DNA of 64,000 nt from UBA7239 sp035430165 (lineage in GTDB: Bacteria; Pseudomonadota; Gammaproteobacteria; Pseudomonadales; UBA7239): the NCBI GenBank assembly GCA_035430165.1, contig DAOMGE010000003.1:42749-106748 (forward strand), read 5' to 3'. The notes beneath the pieces were generated by a model. That model was not told the origin of the DNA and made no database searches. It saw only the letters and a program-made list of their open reading frames with translations. Within the stretch, counting starts at the first letter, position 1. Every line of letters starts with the position of its first letter. Below, in pieces: positions 45,198 through 53,479 of this stretch. Position numbers and translations under genes: made by a program.

Positions 45198-45860
45198 ATG
45201 CCTGCACTGGTCGTTCGCCGTTTTGCGGGATTGCAATCCTACGAAACTGTCTGGCGCGCGATGCAGGATTTTACCGCCCGTCGTGACAACACAACGCCGG
45301 ACGAACTCTGGCTGCTGGAGCACTACGCTGTTTACACACAAGGATTGGCTGGCAGGGCAGAACATGTGCTGGATACAGCAGGCATACCGCTTGTGCAAAC
45401 GGACCGTGGTGGGCAGGTCACCTGGCACGGGCCGGGGCAGCTGATGATTTATCTGTTGCTTGACTGCCGTCGCCTGGGACTGGGTGCGCGTGCGCTGGTT
45501 GATGTGATCGAGAACAGCCTTGCGCAGTTGCTTGCCGGTATGGGTTGCGCTACGAAAACGCGCCGGGATGCGCCGGGTATCTACGTTGATTTGCCAGATG
45601 GACGAGTGGCCAAGATTGCATCCATCGGTCTGCGCATGAAAAAACAGGGCTGTTACCACGGCGCTGCACTGAACCTGGATTGTGCACTGGCACCTTTTGC
45701 TGGTATCAACCCGTGTGGTTATGCCGGCATGGCGGTTACGCGACTGGTGGATGTGTTGCCGGTGTTGCCATCACGCGAACAAATCCAGCAGCAGCTGATC
45801 GAGATATTGTACCGGGCGTTGAAGCCCGGACAGGTTCGCGAAGAGTTGGTGTATGGCTGA
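45198..45860 (+). CDS. lipB: Octanoyltransferase LipB
   Basis: Moves octanoyl from acyl carrier protein to lipoyl domains; 220 residues. The motif DRGGQVTWHGPGQLMIYLLLDCRR is present, the catalytic lysine is in GRVAKIASIGLR and the catalytic cysteine in GINPCGYAGM. It overlaps lipA by 8 bases, matching the functional sequence LipB then LipA. Confidence 0.96.
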   Translation: MPALVVRRFAGLQSYETVWRAMQDFTARRDNTTPDELWLLEHYAVYTQGLAGRAEHVLDTAGIPLVQTDRGGQVTWHGPGQLMIYLLLDCRRLGLGARALVDVIENSLAQLLAGMGCATKTRRDAPGIYVDLPDGRVAKIASIGLRMKKQGCYHGAALNLDCALAPFAGINPCGYAGMAVTRLVDVLPVLPSREQIQQQLIEILYRALKPGQVREELVYG

Positions 45861-46836
45861 TTTCCCTGAACGTCCCCATGTCCGTCATCACACACCTGCT
45901 ATCGGGGAAAAACTGCGTGCGGCTGACAAGGTGCGTCACGCAGAATCCAACCTGATTGCCAGTGACCAGGCCTTGCGCAAACCGGCGTGGATACGTGCGC
46001 GTATTCCATCGGGTGCCAACGTCCAGCGCGTGCGGGCGATCTTGCGTGAACGCAAACTGGCAACGGTGTGCGAGGAGGCCAACTGCCCGAATCTGGGGGA
46101 GTGTTTTAACGGCGGTACGGCGACGTTCATGATCATGGGCGATATCTGCACGCGACGCTGCCCGTTTTGTGATGTTGCCCACGGCCGCCCGAAACCACTG
46201 GATGCAGCGGAGCCGTACCAGCTGGCCGAAGCGATCGCCGAGCTGGGTTTACGTTATGTGGTAATCACCTCGGTGGATCGTGATGATCTGGACGATGGCG
46301 GTGCTGCACATTTTGCGGCCTGCATTCGCGAGGCACGCGCCTTGAATCCATCGATTGTTGTCGAAACACTGGTGCCGGACTTTCGTGGCCAACTGGAAGT
46401 GGCAACGCAGATACTTGCTGCTTCACCTCCCGATATTTTCAACCACAATATGGAAACCGTTCCCCGTTTGTACAAGGCGGTACGTCCTGGCGCGAACTAC
46501 AGTCATTCCCTGCAGTTGATGCGGCGGTTTGCGGAGCTGGCACCGGGCGTACCCACCAAGTCGGGCCTGATGCTGGGGCTGGGGGAATCCATGGATGAAG
46601 TGGTCGGCGTGTTGCGGGATCTCCGCAGTCACGGTGTGGCCATGCTGACGCTCGGGCAGTATCTCCAGCCAAGCAAGGCACACCTGCCTGTGCAGCGCTT
46701 TGTCTCGCCCGAGGAGTTCAGTGACTTGGCAGGAATAGCCAGGGAACTTGGTTTCAGCCAGATTGCCAGCGGCCCGATGGTGCGATCCTCCTACCATGCC
46801 GATTTGCAGGCTCAGGGCCACCAGATCGGCCAGTGA
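45853..46836 (+). CDS. lipA: Lipoyl synthase LipA
   Basis: Radical SAM enzyme that inserts two sulfurs into octanoyl-lysine; 327 residues. Both clusters are intact: the auxiliary cluster Cys73, Cys78 and Cys84 in CEEANCPNLGEC and the radical SAM cluster Cys99, Cys103 and Cys106 in CTRRCPFCD. The C-terminal RSSYHADLQA carries the serine that ligates the auxiliary cluster. Last of the dacA cluster. Confidence 0.97.
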   Translation: MADFPERPHVRHHTPAIGEKLRAADKVRHAESNLIASDQALRKPAWIRARIPSGANVQRVRAILRERKLATVCEEANCPNLGECFNGGTATFMIMGDICTRRCPFCDVAHGRPKPLDAAEPYQLAEAIAELGLRYVVITSVDRDDLDDGGAAHFAACIREARALNPSIVVETLVPDFRGQLEVATQILAASPPDIFNHNMETVPRLYKAVRPGANYSHSLQLMRRFAELAPGVPTKSGLMLGLGESMDEVVGVLRDLRSHGVAMLTLGQYLQPSKAHLPVQRFVSPEEFSDLAGIARELGFSQIASGPMVRSSYHADLQAQGHQIGQ

Positions 46837-46905
46837 GTAGCTTGATTCGGTGTTTCTTATATCGTTTAGGTCTGGTTCCCGGGGTTTTTAATTCGATAAT
46901 TATCA

Positions 46906-46938
46906 ATAAATCGTTAAAATTATGCTGATAAATCGTTA
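46906..46938. promoter_or_regulatory. Two identical 11-base direct repeats 22 bases apart, upstream of the porin
   Basis: ATAAATCGTTA occurs at 46906-46916 and 46928-46938, exactly two helical turns apart; a third ATCGTT is at 46861. Tandem same-face repeats are typical of response-regulator sites. The sequence is not a Pho box. The porin start is about 100 bases downstream. Confidence 0.45.
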
Positions 46939-46964
46939 GGGCTAGTCTAGTCTTGGGGAACCCG

Positions 46965-46991
46965 GCCGACTAGGTGTTTGCCGTAGTCGGC
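46965..46991 (+). promoter_or_regulatory. Stem-loop in the porin 5' leader
   Basis: GCCGACTA and TAGTCGGC are perfect 8-bp inverted arms around 11 bases, 45 bases before the porin start. Porin mRNAs often carry regulatory leaders targeted by small RNAs, but no such link is shown here. Confidence 0.4.
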
Positions 46992-47035
46992 GTGTGAGTG
47001 AGTCAAATTCCGATAATGACAGAGAGAGACAAGGC

Positions 47036-48433
47036 ATGAATAAGAAAAAACTGCTGGCAGCGTTTATTGCAACAACAGTCGCAACGCCTGCTGTGTATGC
47101 AATGAGTGATAAGGAGGTCGAAGCGCGCTTCGACAAGTATGAGGCACAGATCAAGGCGTTACAGGCAGAAGTGAAAGACCTTAAGGCGAATGGTGGTGTT
47201 GTTTACATACAAGATCTGCAAAAGCAGGAAAAACGTAATGCTGCCCAGATCGACAGCATCAAGTCCAAGATGGATTCGGATGCTGAAAGGCTGAAAATGA
47301 ATGGTTTTATGACAGCTGCAGTGAGCATGGGTGACGATCCGATTGACGCTGGCTATGAGATTGACAGCAACCCGAACTTTCGCGGTGATGCCAAGGCCGG
47401 TTTGCAGTTCAACTACAGTCTGGGTCAGAACGATTCTGCTGTCATGCAATTGGTGGCGCGTAGCCGTGGTGGCCAGCCCTGGCAGACGACTGCAGAGTGG
47501 GCTTATATCAGTCATAGCCTGAGTGAAAGCTTGCAAGCGAGGATGGGGCGTTTGCGTATCCCCCTGTATCTGGAATCCGAAACACTGGATGTCGGTTATT
47601 CCTATCCATGGGTAAGACCACCGGTAGAGCTCTACCAGACTGCGCTGACTTCCTATGAAGGTGCAGATATGTTGTACAAATTCTCGACAGGTGAGGTCAA
47701 TCACACCTTGCAACCGTTTGTGGGTTCATCAACCAAGCACCACGACGACCCGGGTCAGTACGGTTATGTGCCGCTGCCTGCATTTGTGCCTGGCTCGGCC
47801 AGCCCGAATGAAAACTTGCAGTTGGATTTCAAGGATCTCTACGGTATCACCCTGAACTCAACCTGGGGTAACTTCACTACCAAGGCGACAGCGATGCATC
47901 TGGGTCTGGATGCCCAGGTTACCGCGCTGGACAACTCTTTCCTGGTCGCCAATGCCCTGCTTGCAGGTATGCTGCAGCCGCCAGCGTTTCCTAACGTCGG
48001 TGCTGGGGGCGTAATCGCCGAGAATGTAGACCAGCTTCAGTACTACGCAGTGGGTGGCATGTACGATGACGGCACATGGCTCGCCATGCTGGAAGAATCC
48101 ACTATCCGCACGAAGCATGGTGCGTTGTTCGGGGATAACATTTCCGGACAGGCGACCCTGGGTTACCGCATCGACAAGTGGACTCCATACGGAACGTATG
48201 CCTGGACACAATCCCAGAATGTGAGTGACTTTGCGCAGCCTAATCGAAAAATGAAGTCTGCTTCATTGGGCCTGCGTCACGAGTTGACCAATAACCTGTC
48301 GGCCAAAATGGAGTGGAACCACTATTACGATTTCACCAATAACGGTAGCTACGGTTCGGGCTCCAACTCACTGGCGGGCTCTCTGGGCGATAATGCCAAC
48401 GTGTATACCTTTGCCCTCGATGCTGTGTTTTAA
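47036..48433 (+). CDS. Outer-membrane porin
   Basis: A 465-residue beta-barrel protein. The signal peptide ends near VYA (residue 22). The mature N-terminus has a short coiled coil (KEVEARFDKYEAQIKALQAEV and on to about residue 80), then a long beta-rich region, and the chain ends in ALDAVF with the C-terminal phenylalanine needed for Bam assembly. This layout resembles OprO/OprP- or DcaP-like porins with an N-terminal coiled coil. The ATG at 47036 follows an AAGG site; the earlier in-frame ATG at 46994 would precede the signal peptide. It leads a unit with a phosphate-binding-like protein, which hints at an anion, but the substrate is not shown. Confidence 0.88.
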   Translation: MNKKKLLAAFIATTVATPAVYAMSDKEVEARFDKYEAQIKALQAEVKDLKANGGVVYIQDLQKQEKRNAAQIDSIKSKMDSDAERLKMNGFMTAAVSMGDDPIDAGYEIDSNPNFRGDAKAGLQFNYSLGQNDSAVMQLVARSRGGQPWQTTAEWAYISHSLSESLQARMGRLRIPLYLESETLDVGYSYPWVRPPVELYQTALTSYEGADMLYKFSTGEVNHTLQPFVGSSTKHHDDPGQYGYVPLPAFVPGSASPNENLQLDFKDLYGITLNSTWGNFTTKATAMHLGLDAQVTALDNSFLVANALLAGMLQPPAFPNVGAGGVIAENVDQLQYYAVGGMYDDGTWLAMLEESTIRTKHGALFGDNISGQATLGYRIDKWTPYGTYAWTQSQNVSDFAQPNRKMKSASLGLRHELTNNLSAKMEWNHYYDFTNNGSYGSGSNSLAGSLGDNANVYTFALDAVF

Positions 48434-48448
48434 AAAGGAGTTGCCGAC

Positions 48449-48877
48449 ATGAAAAACAGAATATGTAAAACACTGGTGGCAACTGCTGTTTCTCTCGCAG
48501 CTGCTGCAACACAGGCGGAAGTGGCTGTGATTGTGAATGGCTCCGTGGCTGTTTCCAGCATCAGTACGGATGTGGCTGCCGATATTTTCCTCAGCAAGAT
48601 GAATGCCCTGCCTGACGGAACAAAAATGGTTCCGCTCGATCAGGAAGAGGGCAGGAAAGCGCGTGACGAGTTTTACAGCAAGGTTGTCAAGAAAGATGCG
48701 GCCCAGCTGAATGCGTACTGGTCGCGTCTCATCTTTACTGGCAAGGGAGAGCCGCCCAAGAAAGTGGCGGATGACGCTGAGGTTGTTGCCCTGGTTGCAG
48801 CCAATCCCAATATGATTGGCTATGTGCAGGCATCAGCAGTGACACCGGGCGTCAAGGTGCTTTTGAAAATGCCGTGA
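48449..48877 (+). CDS. Small periplasmic PstS-like (phosphate-binding-like) protein
   Basis: A 142-residue secreted protein with a signal peptide ending near TQA (residue 24). VIVNGSVAVSSISTDVAADIFLSKM and PNMIGYVQASAV follow the pattern of the short PBP-like proteins annotated as phosphate ABC transporter substrate-binding proteins. It is about half the size of true PstS, so it probably represents one lobe, and no transporter genes are near. An AAGGAG site lies 9 bases before the ATG, 15 bases after the porin stop, so it is co-transcribed with the porin. Confidence 0.75.
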   Translation: MKNRICKTLVATAVSLAAAATQAEVAVIVNGSVAVSSISTDVAADIFLSKMNALPDGTKMVPLDQEEGRKARDEFYSKVVKKDAAQLNAYWSRLIFTGKGEPPKKVADDAEVVALVAANPNMIGYVQASAVTPGVKVLLKMP

Positions 48878-50139
48878 TGGTTGCGATGCTGTCAAACGCT
48901 CAGACAAAAGGCTCCGCAAGGGGCCTTTTGTTTTTTAAAAATGCCTTCCTGGGCTTGTGGTTGGCGTGCCTGCTTTCAGCAACAGCAGCACAAGCACAAG
49001 CAGATGATGCCGATATGCTGGAGCCGCCTTTTGTGCCGCCAGTACCGGCTGCGCCTGCGTTGAAGGCGGGTAGCCCGAAGTCGATGCAGGCACTGGGTGC
49101 GCCAACGGTTAATGAAATCCGGGTACTGTTTCTTTACACGCCCGATGCGGTACGCCTGTACGGTAGCACTGCAAATTTACAGACGCGTATCAGCAATATT
49201 GTTGCTTACGCCAACACGGTTTATAGCAATAGTGGTGTGCAATTGCATATGAATATTGCGGATGAACAGTTGCTGCAGTACGACAATAACAATGTAACCA
49301 GTACGGCGCTTTCACAGCTTGCGAACAAGACACATCCGGCGTTTGCCGGTGTCAATTTGTTGCGCATGCAGTCACATGCGGATTTTGTTGTGCTGTTGCG
49401 ACCACAAAAATCGGATACCGCAGTTTGTGGTTTGGCCTACGCCAATGGTGCGGGTGTGGTTAATCCGGAATCCAATTTCTGGACGACAGGTGGCTATGCC
49501 TATTCGCATGTTTATATCAATTGCCCGGATTTCGTGCTGGTGCATGAACTGGGACACAACATGGGACTCGTGCATTCACGCACCGACAGTACTGCCAATG
49601 CCGGCAAGGTGTATCCGTACGGGGCAGGCTACAGGATTGCGGGTGATTTCAGCACTGTCATGGCGGGCACGCCAGCCACCTTGCCGCTGCCGTATTTTTC
49701 GTCGCCTTCCTATAACTGCACGGGTAGCAGCGGGGTGCCGAAGCCTTGTGGTATAGACAGCGCGCAGAGCAACGGTGCGGATGCTGTGCTGGCGATCAAC
49801 AATATTGCGGCGCAGCTGCCGCATTTGTCTGATGACAGTGATGGTGACGGGATGCCGGACTGGTTCGAGAATTTCTGGGGTTTTGATCGCTTCAATCCGG
49901 CGGATGCAGCGCAGGATGCCGATGGCGATGGCCGCAACAATTTGCAGGAGTTCTACGCAGAAACCTACCCGGCTCCCAACAGCACTTATGCAATCAGCCT
50001 GTCACAGGCACGCGATACGGATGGTGATGGCATTTCCGACGGTATCGATCCTTACCCGACCATCGCGGGCAACCCTGTGCTGGAGCTTAACGGTATTTAC
50101 CGGGGTAGCTCGATCCGGGAGTTGATACAGCGGCCGTGA
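48877..50139 (+). CDS. Secreted zinc metallopeptidase with calcium-binding repeats
   Basis: A 420-residue reprolysin/M12-like peptidase. The zinc motif is HELGHNMGLVH (His223, Glu224, His227, His233). Signal peptide about residues 1-40, with a long positively charged n-region. After the catalytic domain (about 75-320) come two or three aspartate-rich thrombospondin-type-3-like repeats, DDSDGDGMPDWFENFWGFD, DADGDGRNNLQEFYAE and RDTDGDGISDGIDPYP, which should bind Ca2+. The start ATG overlaps the stop of the preceding gene (TGATG). Codons 10 to 20 contain a complete intrinsic terminator, which is unusual; a later start is hard to find because no in-frame ATG or good ribosome site follows. Confidence 0.82.
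   Translation: MVAMLSNAQTKGSARGLLFFKNAFLGLWLACLLSATAAQAQADDADMLEPPFVPPVPAAPALKAGSPKSMQALGAPTVNEIRVLFLYTPDAVRLYGSTANLQTRISNIVAYANTVYSNSGVQLHMNIADEQLLQYDNNNVTSTALSQLANKTHPAFAGVNLLRMQSHADFVVLLRPQKSDTAVCGLAYANGAGVVNPESNFWTTGGYAYSHVYINCPDFVLVHELGHNMGLVHSRTDSTANAGKVYPYGAGYRIAGDFSTVMAGTPATLPLPYFSSPSYNCTGSSGVPKPCGIDSAQSNGADAVLAINNIAAQLPHLSDDSDGDGMPDWFENFWGFDRFNPADAAQDADGDGRNNLQEFYAETYPAPNSTYAISLSQARDTDGDGISDGIDPYPTIAGNPVLELNGIYRGSSIRELIQRP
48905..48936 (+). terminator. Intrinsic terminator embedded in the metallopeptidase 5' coding region
   Basis: An 11-bp stem, CAAAAGGCTCC with GGGGCCTTTTG, closes a GCAA tetraloop and is followed directly by six T. It lies 28 bases after the stop of the PstS-like gene, so it should end the porin transcript, yet it is in frame inside the next gene. 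Confidence 0.85.
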
Positions 50140-50199
50140 TTGCCAAACGGGTAGCTGCTGGCTAAAGTGGCGCCGCTCCCGCATTGTCCCCGTTCCCAC

Positions 50200-51294
50200 A
50201 TGCAGTTTTCCATGACACCTATAGAACGTTACCAGCACGATTTGCTGCGACCGGATTTTGTCGCTGATGCCGCCCAGAAAATGGCGGTCGATCATTTGCA
50301 GCGCCTGTATGACGACTTGCTGGCGCAAGCGAGTGGCGGCTTGCTGTCTTCGCTGTTCAGGCGTAATAAAAAACCTTGCCGTGGACTTTATTTCTGGGGT
50401 GGAGTGGGTCGCGGTAAAACCTACCTGATGGATACCTTTTTTGAGGCGCTGCCGTTCGAAAAAAAATTGCGCCTGCATTTCCATCGTTTCATGCGCCGTG
50501 TGCACCAGGAAATCCGCACATTGAAAGACCAGGAAAATCCGCTCGAAATCGTCGCGGATCGTATTGCCGGTGAGGCGCGGATCTTGTGTTTCGATGAGTT
50601 TTTTGTGTCGGATATTGCCGATGCCATGATACTTGGCAACCTGATGGAGAAGCTGTTTGCGCGCGGCGTCAGTCTGGTTGCTACATCCAATATCGTGCCG
50701 GATCGATTGTACGAAAACGGCTTGCAGCGCGAACGGTTTTTGCCGGCGATTGCAGTGTTGAAGGCGCATGTCGAGGTGGTCAATGTCGATGGCGGTACGG
50801 ATTACCGCTTGCGTACACTGACACAGGCGAAGCTTTACCATTGGCCGCTGGATGATGAGGCAGAGCAAAGTCTTGCACGCAGTTTTACGGCGTTATCTGC
50901 GGTGGCGGGACATGACAATGTTGACCTGGAAGTGGAAGGGCGGATTATCCATGCGCGCAAGGAGGCGGATGATGTGGCATGGTTTGACTTCCGTGCCCTG
51001 TGTGACGGGCCGCGTTCACAGAACGATTACATCGAGCTGGCGCGCGAATACCACACGGTATTGTTATCCGGCATTCCCGCGCTACACGCCGGTATTGATG
51101 ACCAGGTGCGTCGTTTTATCAATCTGGTCGACGAATTTTATGATCGCAATGTGAAACTGGTCATTTCGGCCGAGCAATCACTGGAAAAACTTTATAGTGG
51201 TGGCAGGCTCAATTTTGAATTCCAGCGTACGCAAAGCCGTTTGCTGGAAATGCAATCGCATGAATATCTTGCTCGCGAACATCGCCCGGAATAA
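50200..51294 (+). CDS. zapE: Cell division protein ZapE (AFG1-like ATPase)
   Basis: A 364-residue AAA-type ATPase that acts at the Z-ring in E. coli. Walker A is GGVGRGKTYLMD, Walker B is RILCFDEFFVSD, with LYFWGG, HFHRFMRRVH and SNIVPDRLYENGLQRERFLPAI as family signatures. Start is ATG 50200, or ATG 50212 (MTPIERYQHDLL), which matches many homologues. 51295-51311 separates it from convergent ackA. Confidence 0.93.
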   Translation: MQFSMTPIERYQHDLLRPDFVADAAQKMAVDHLQRLYDDLLAQASGGLLSSLFRRNKKPCRGLYFWGGVGRGKTYLMDTFFEALPFEKKLRLHFHRFMRRVHQEIRTLKDQENPLEIVADRIAGEARILCFDEFFVSDIADAMILGNLMEKLFARGVSLVATSNIVPDRLYENGLQRERFLPAIAVLKAHVEVVNVDGGTDYRLRTLTQAKLYHWPLDDEAEQSLARSFTALSAVAGHDNVDLEVEGRIIHARKEADDVAWFDFRALCDGPRSQNDYIELAREYHTVLLSGIPALHAGIDDQVRRFINLVDEFYDRNVKLVISAEQSLEKLYSGGRLNFEFQRTQSRLLEMQSHEYLAREHRPE

Positions 51295-51311
51295 ATAGCA
51301 GCCAAATGGAT

Positions 51312-52382
51312 TCAATTCAGCAGTAGTGCCTGCGTTACCATTTCGAGTTCTTCATCTGTCGGTATCACGAACAATTGCAGGGCGCTGTCTGCTGCATGGA
51401 AGCGTGTGGCATGTACCAGGTTGGCCGGCGTATCGAGTCTTGCACCCAGCCAGTCCAGTCTTTCAACGATGCGTGCACGTGTTTCGGACTGGTGTTCGCC
51501 AATACCGCCAGTAAATACCAGCGCATCGATGCCTTGCATGGACGCAGCGAGACTGGCGATTATTTCGCAGCAACGATTTACAAAGAGTTGCACGGCTTCT
51601 TGTGCGTACGTGTCGTTACTGGCCAGCAATTCACGCAAGTCGGCGCTGGTGCCGGAGACGCCGAGCAGTCCGCTCTGTTTGTACAATAATTTTTCCAGTT
51701 CTTGCGTATTCATGCCTTCGCGCAGCAAATGCAGTATGACGCCGGGATCAAGCTGTCCGCAGCGTGTGCCCATGACCAGGCCATCCAGCGGGCTGAACCC
51801 CATACTGGTGCAGATACTCTTGCCGTGTCGCACCGCACACATGCTGGCGCCGCTGCCCAGATGTGCGATCACCACGCGTTTGTCATGCAGTTCAGGGGCA
51901 TGCGTGTAAAGTGTGCGGCTGACATAGGCGTATGACAGTCCATGAAAACCATAATGTTTGATGCCGCGTTCGTGTAATGCACGCGGCAAGGCGTAGCGAC
52001 GTTGCAGATCGGTTTGCGTCTGGTGGAATGCAGTATCCAGGCATGCAATATTTCTTGCGTCTGGCCATTGTTCCCGCGCGGCATCAATCAGTTCGAGATT
52101 GAAAGGCTGGTGTAAGGGTGCGAGTGGTACCAGCGCGCGCAAGGCATCGATACTGCTGTCATCCAGTGCGATGGTGCCGGAAAATTTGTCGCCGCCATGC
52201 ACAACGCGATGCACAATTGTGACGGGCGCTTGTGATAAATCTGATTGCAGGAAGGCGAGGCTGTTGCCCGTGCGCGGTCGTTCCATTGACCAGCTTCTTT
52301 CACGTACCAGCTGATTATTTTCGCAACGGAATAGCGCCGCTTTTATCGTGGACGAACCGCCATTGAGTGCAAGAATACTCAT
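51312..52382 (-). CDS. ackA: Acetate kinase (short form)
   Basis: Interconverts acetyl phosphate plus ADP and acetate plus ATP. Motifs: ALNGGSSTIKAALF (N-terminal phosphate loop), HYGFHGLSYAYVSR with the active-site His, HLGSGASMCAVRHGKS, and GTRCGQLDPGVILHL, where Cys replaces the usual Ser of GTRSG. FTGGIGEHQSETRARI is near the C-terminus. At 356 residues it is about 40 shorter than AckA of E. coli. It overlaps the upstream transferase gene by 4 bases. It could also act on propionate or butyrate. Confidence 0.9.
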   Translation of the reverse strand: MSILALNGGSSTIKAALFRCENNQLVRERSWSMERPRTGNSLAFLQSDLSQAPVTIVHRVVHGGDKFSGTIALDDSSIDALRALVPLAPLHQPFNLELIDAAREQWPDARNIACLDTAFHQTQTDLQRRYALPRALHERGIKHYGFHGLSYAYVSRTLYTHAPELHDKRVVIAHLGSGASMCAVRHGKSICTSMGFSPLDGLVMGTRCGQLDPGVILHLLREGMNTQELEKLLYKQSGLLGVSGTSADLRELLASNDTYAQEAVQLFVNRCCEIIASLAASMQGIDALVFTGGIGEHQSETRARIVERLDWLGARLDTPANLVHATRFHAADSALQLFVIPTDEELEMVTQALLLN

Positions 52383-53350
52383 TTTTTGATGGGTTGTTGC
52401 TGCTGCACAGCGACCAGTGCTGCCAATGCAGCCGATACGACACGCGAGGCGACATTTTCCGCGCGACTGGTCAACGCGACGGGCACGCGCGCGCCCATCA
52501 CCAGGCCGGCAGATGATGCATGGCCGAGAAACGTCAGCTGTTTGGCGAGAATGTTGCCTGACACCAGATCCGGTACCACGAGAATATCCGGATCGCCCGC
52601 TACCGGCGAGTCGATGCCTTTCTGTTCCGCTGCTTCAAGAGAAATGGCGTTATCGAATGCGAGTGGGCCATCGAGTATGGCACCGGTAATCTGTTTGCGA
52701 TCCGACATCTTGCACAACGCCGCCGCGTCGATGGTGGACTGGATTTGCGGTTTCACTTTTTCGATCGCGGACAGGATAGCGACTTTCGGTTTGGCAATGC
52801 CGAGTGCATGCGCAAGATCGACAGCGTTTTGCACGATGTCGCGCTTGGTAGCGAGATCCGGTTCGATGTTGATCGCCGCGTCGGTCACCAGTAACAGTTT
52901 CGGGTAATCAGGAACGGCGAGTACATACACGTGGCTGGCGCGTCGTGCTGTGCGCAAGCCGGTTGCCGGATCGACGATGGCTTCCAGCAATTCATCGCTG
53001 GAAATACTGCCCTTCATGATCGCGGCAATCTTGCCTTCCCGCGCCAAAGCCACGGCTTTGGCAGCAGAGGCATGGCTGTGTTCGGTATCTATCAGCTCGA
53101 ATTCGCTGATATCAACTTGCAGGCTGTCTGCGGCTTGCTGGATACGCGCCCGCGGGCCAATCAACACCAGGTCGACAATATCGCACGCAGCAGATGCCAG
53201 GGCGCCTTCCAGTGACAGTTCGTCCACCGGGTGTACCACGGCCATCCGTTGGCGCGGTTGGGTGCGAACCTGTTCAAGCAGGGCAGCAAAGCGAGGGTCA
53301 AGATCAGGTGGTTGCATAGGTTGTACCTGCGTCATGGATGCAGCCGACAT
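52379..53350 (-). CDS. Phosphate acetyl/butyryltransferase
   Basis: Exchanges CoA and phosphate between acyl-CoA and acyl phosphate; 323 residues from ATG 53350, with other possible starts at 53371 (TTG) and 53335 (ATG). Conserved parts are DIVDLVLIGPRARIQQAADSL, IMKGSISSDELLEAI, VTDAAINIEPDLATKRDIVQNAV and DGPLAFDNAISLEAAEQKGI. It matches the single-domain Ptb/Pta fold; related proteins often carry an extra N-terminal MaoC-type domain, which is absent here. Overlaps ackA by 4 bases, so the two work as a unit. Confidence 0.9.
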   Translation of the reverse strand: MSAASMTQVQPMQPPDLDPRFAALLEQVRTQPRQRMAVVHPVDELSLEGALASAACDIVDLVLIGPRARIQQAADSLQVDISEFELIDTEHSHASAAKAVALAREGKIAAIMKGSISSDELLEAIVDPATGLRTARRASHVYVLAVPDYPKLLLVTDAAINIEPDLATKRDIVQNAVDLAHALGIAKPKVAILSAIEKVKPQIQSTIDAAALCKMSDRKQITGAILDGPLAFDNAISLEAAEQKGIDSPVAGDPDILVVPDLVSGNILAKQLTFLGHASSAGLVMGARVPVALTSRAENVASRVVSAALAALVAVQQQQPIKK

Positions 53351-53365
53351 TATGCCGCCGTCAGA

Positions 53366-53377
53366 TGACAATTGTCA
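53366..53377. promoter_or_regulatory. Perfect 12-base palindrome upstream of pta-like and DUF1244 genes
   Basis: TGACAATTGTCA is a perfect palindrome in the 129-base intergenic region between the divergent genes, 16 bases from the pta-like start. It is a good operator candidate; the regulator is not known. Confidence 0.45.
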
Positions 53378-53479
53378 GGCGACGCACGCCATTACCGGGA
53401 CACTGGTGTATATGCGGAGATGTTTGTGTGCTGGTGCTGGATACAATGCAGCCCTGGCGTTTGCATGCAGGAGTGGGAA

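Noticed and set aside
46906..46938. Pho box for the porin operon
   Set aside because: The repeats do not contain CTGTCAT-type half-sites; only the spacing is suggestive.
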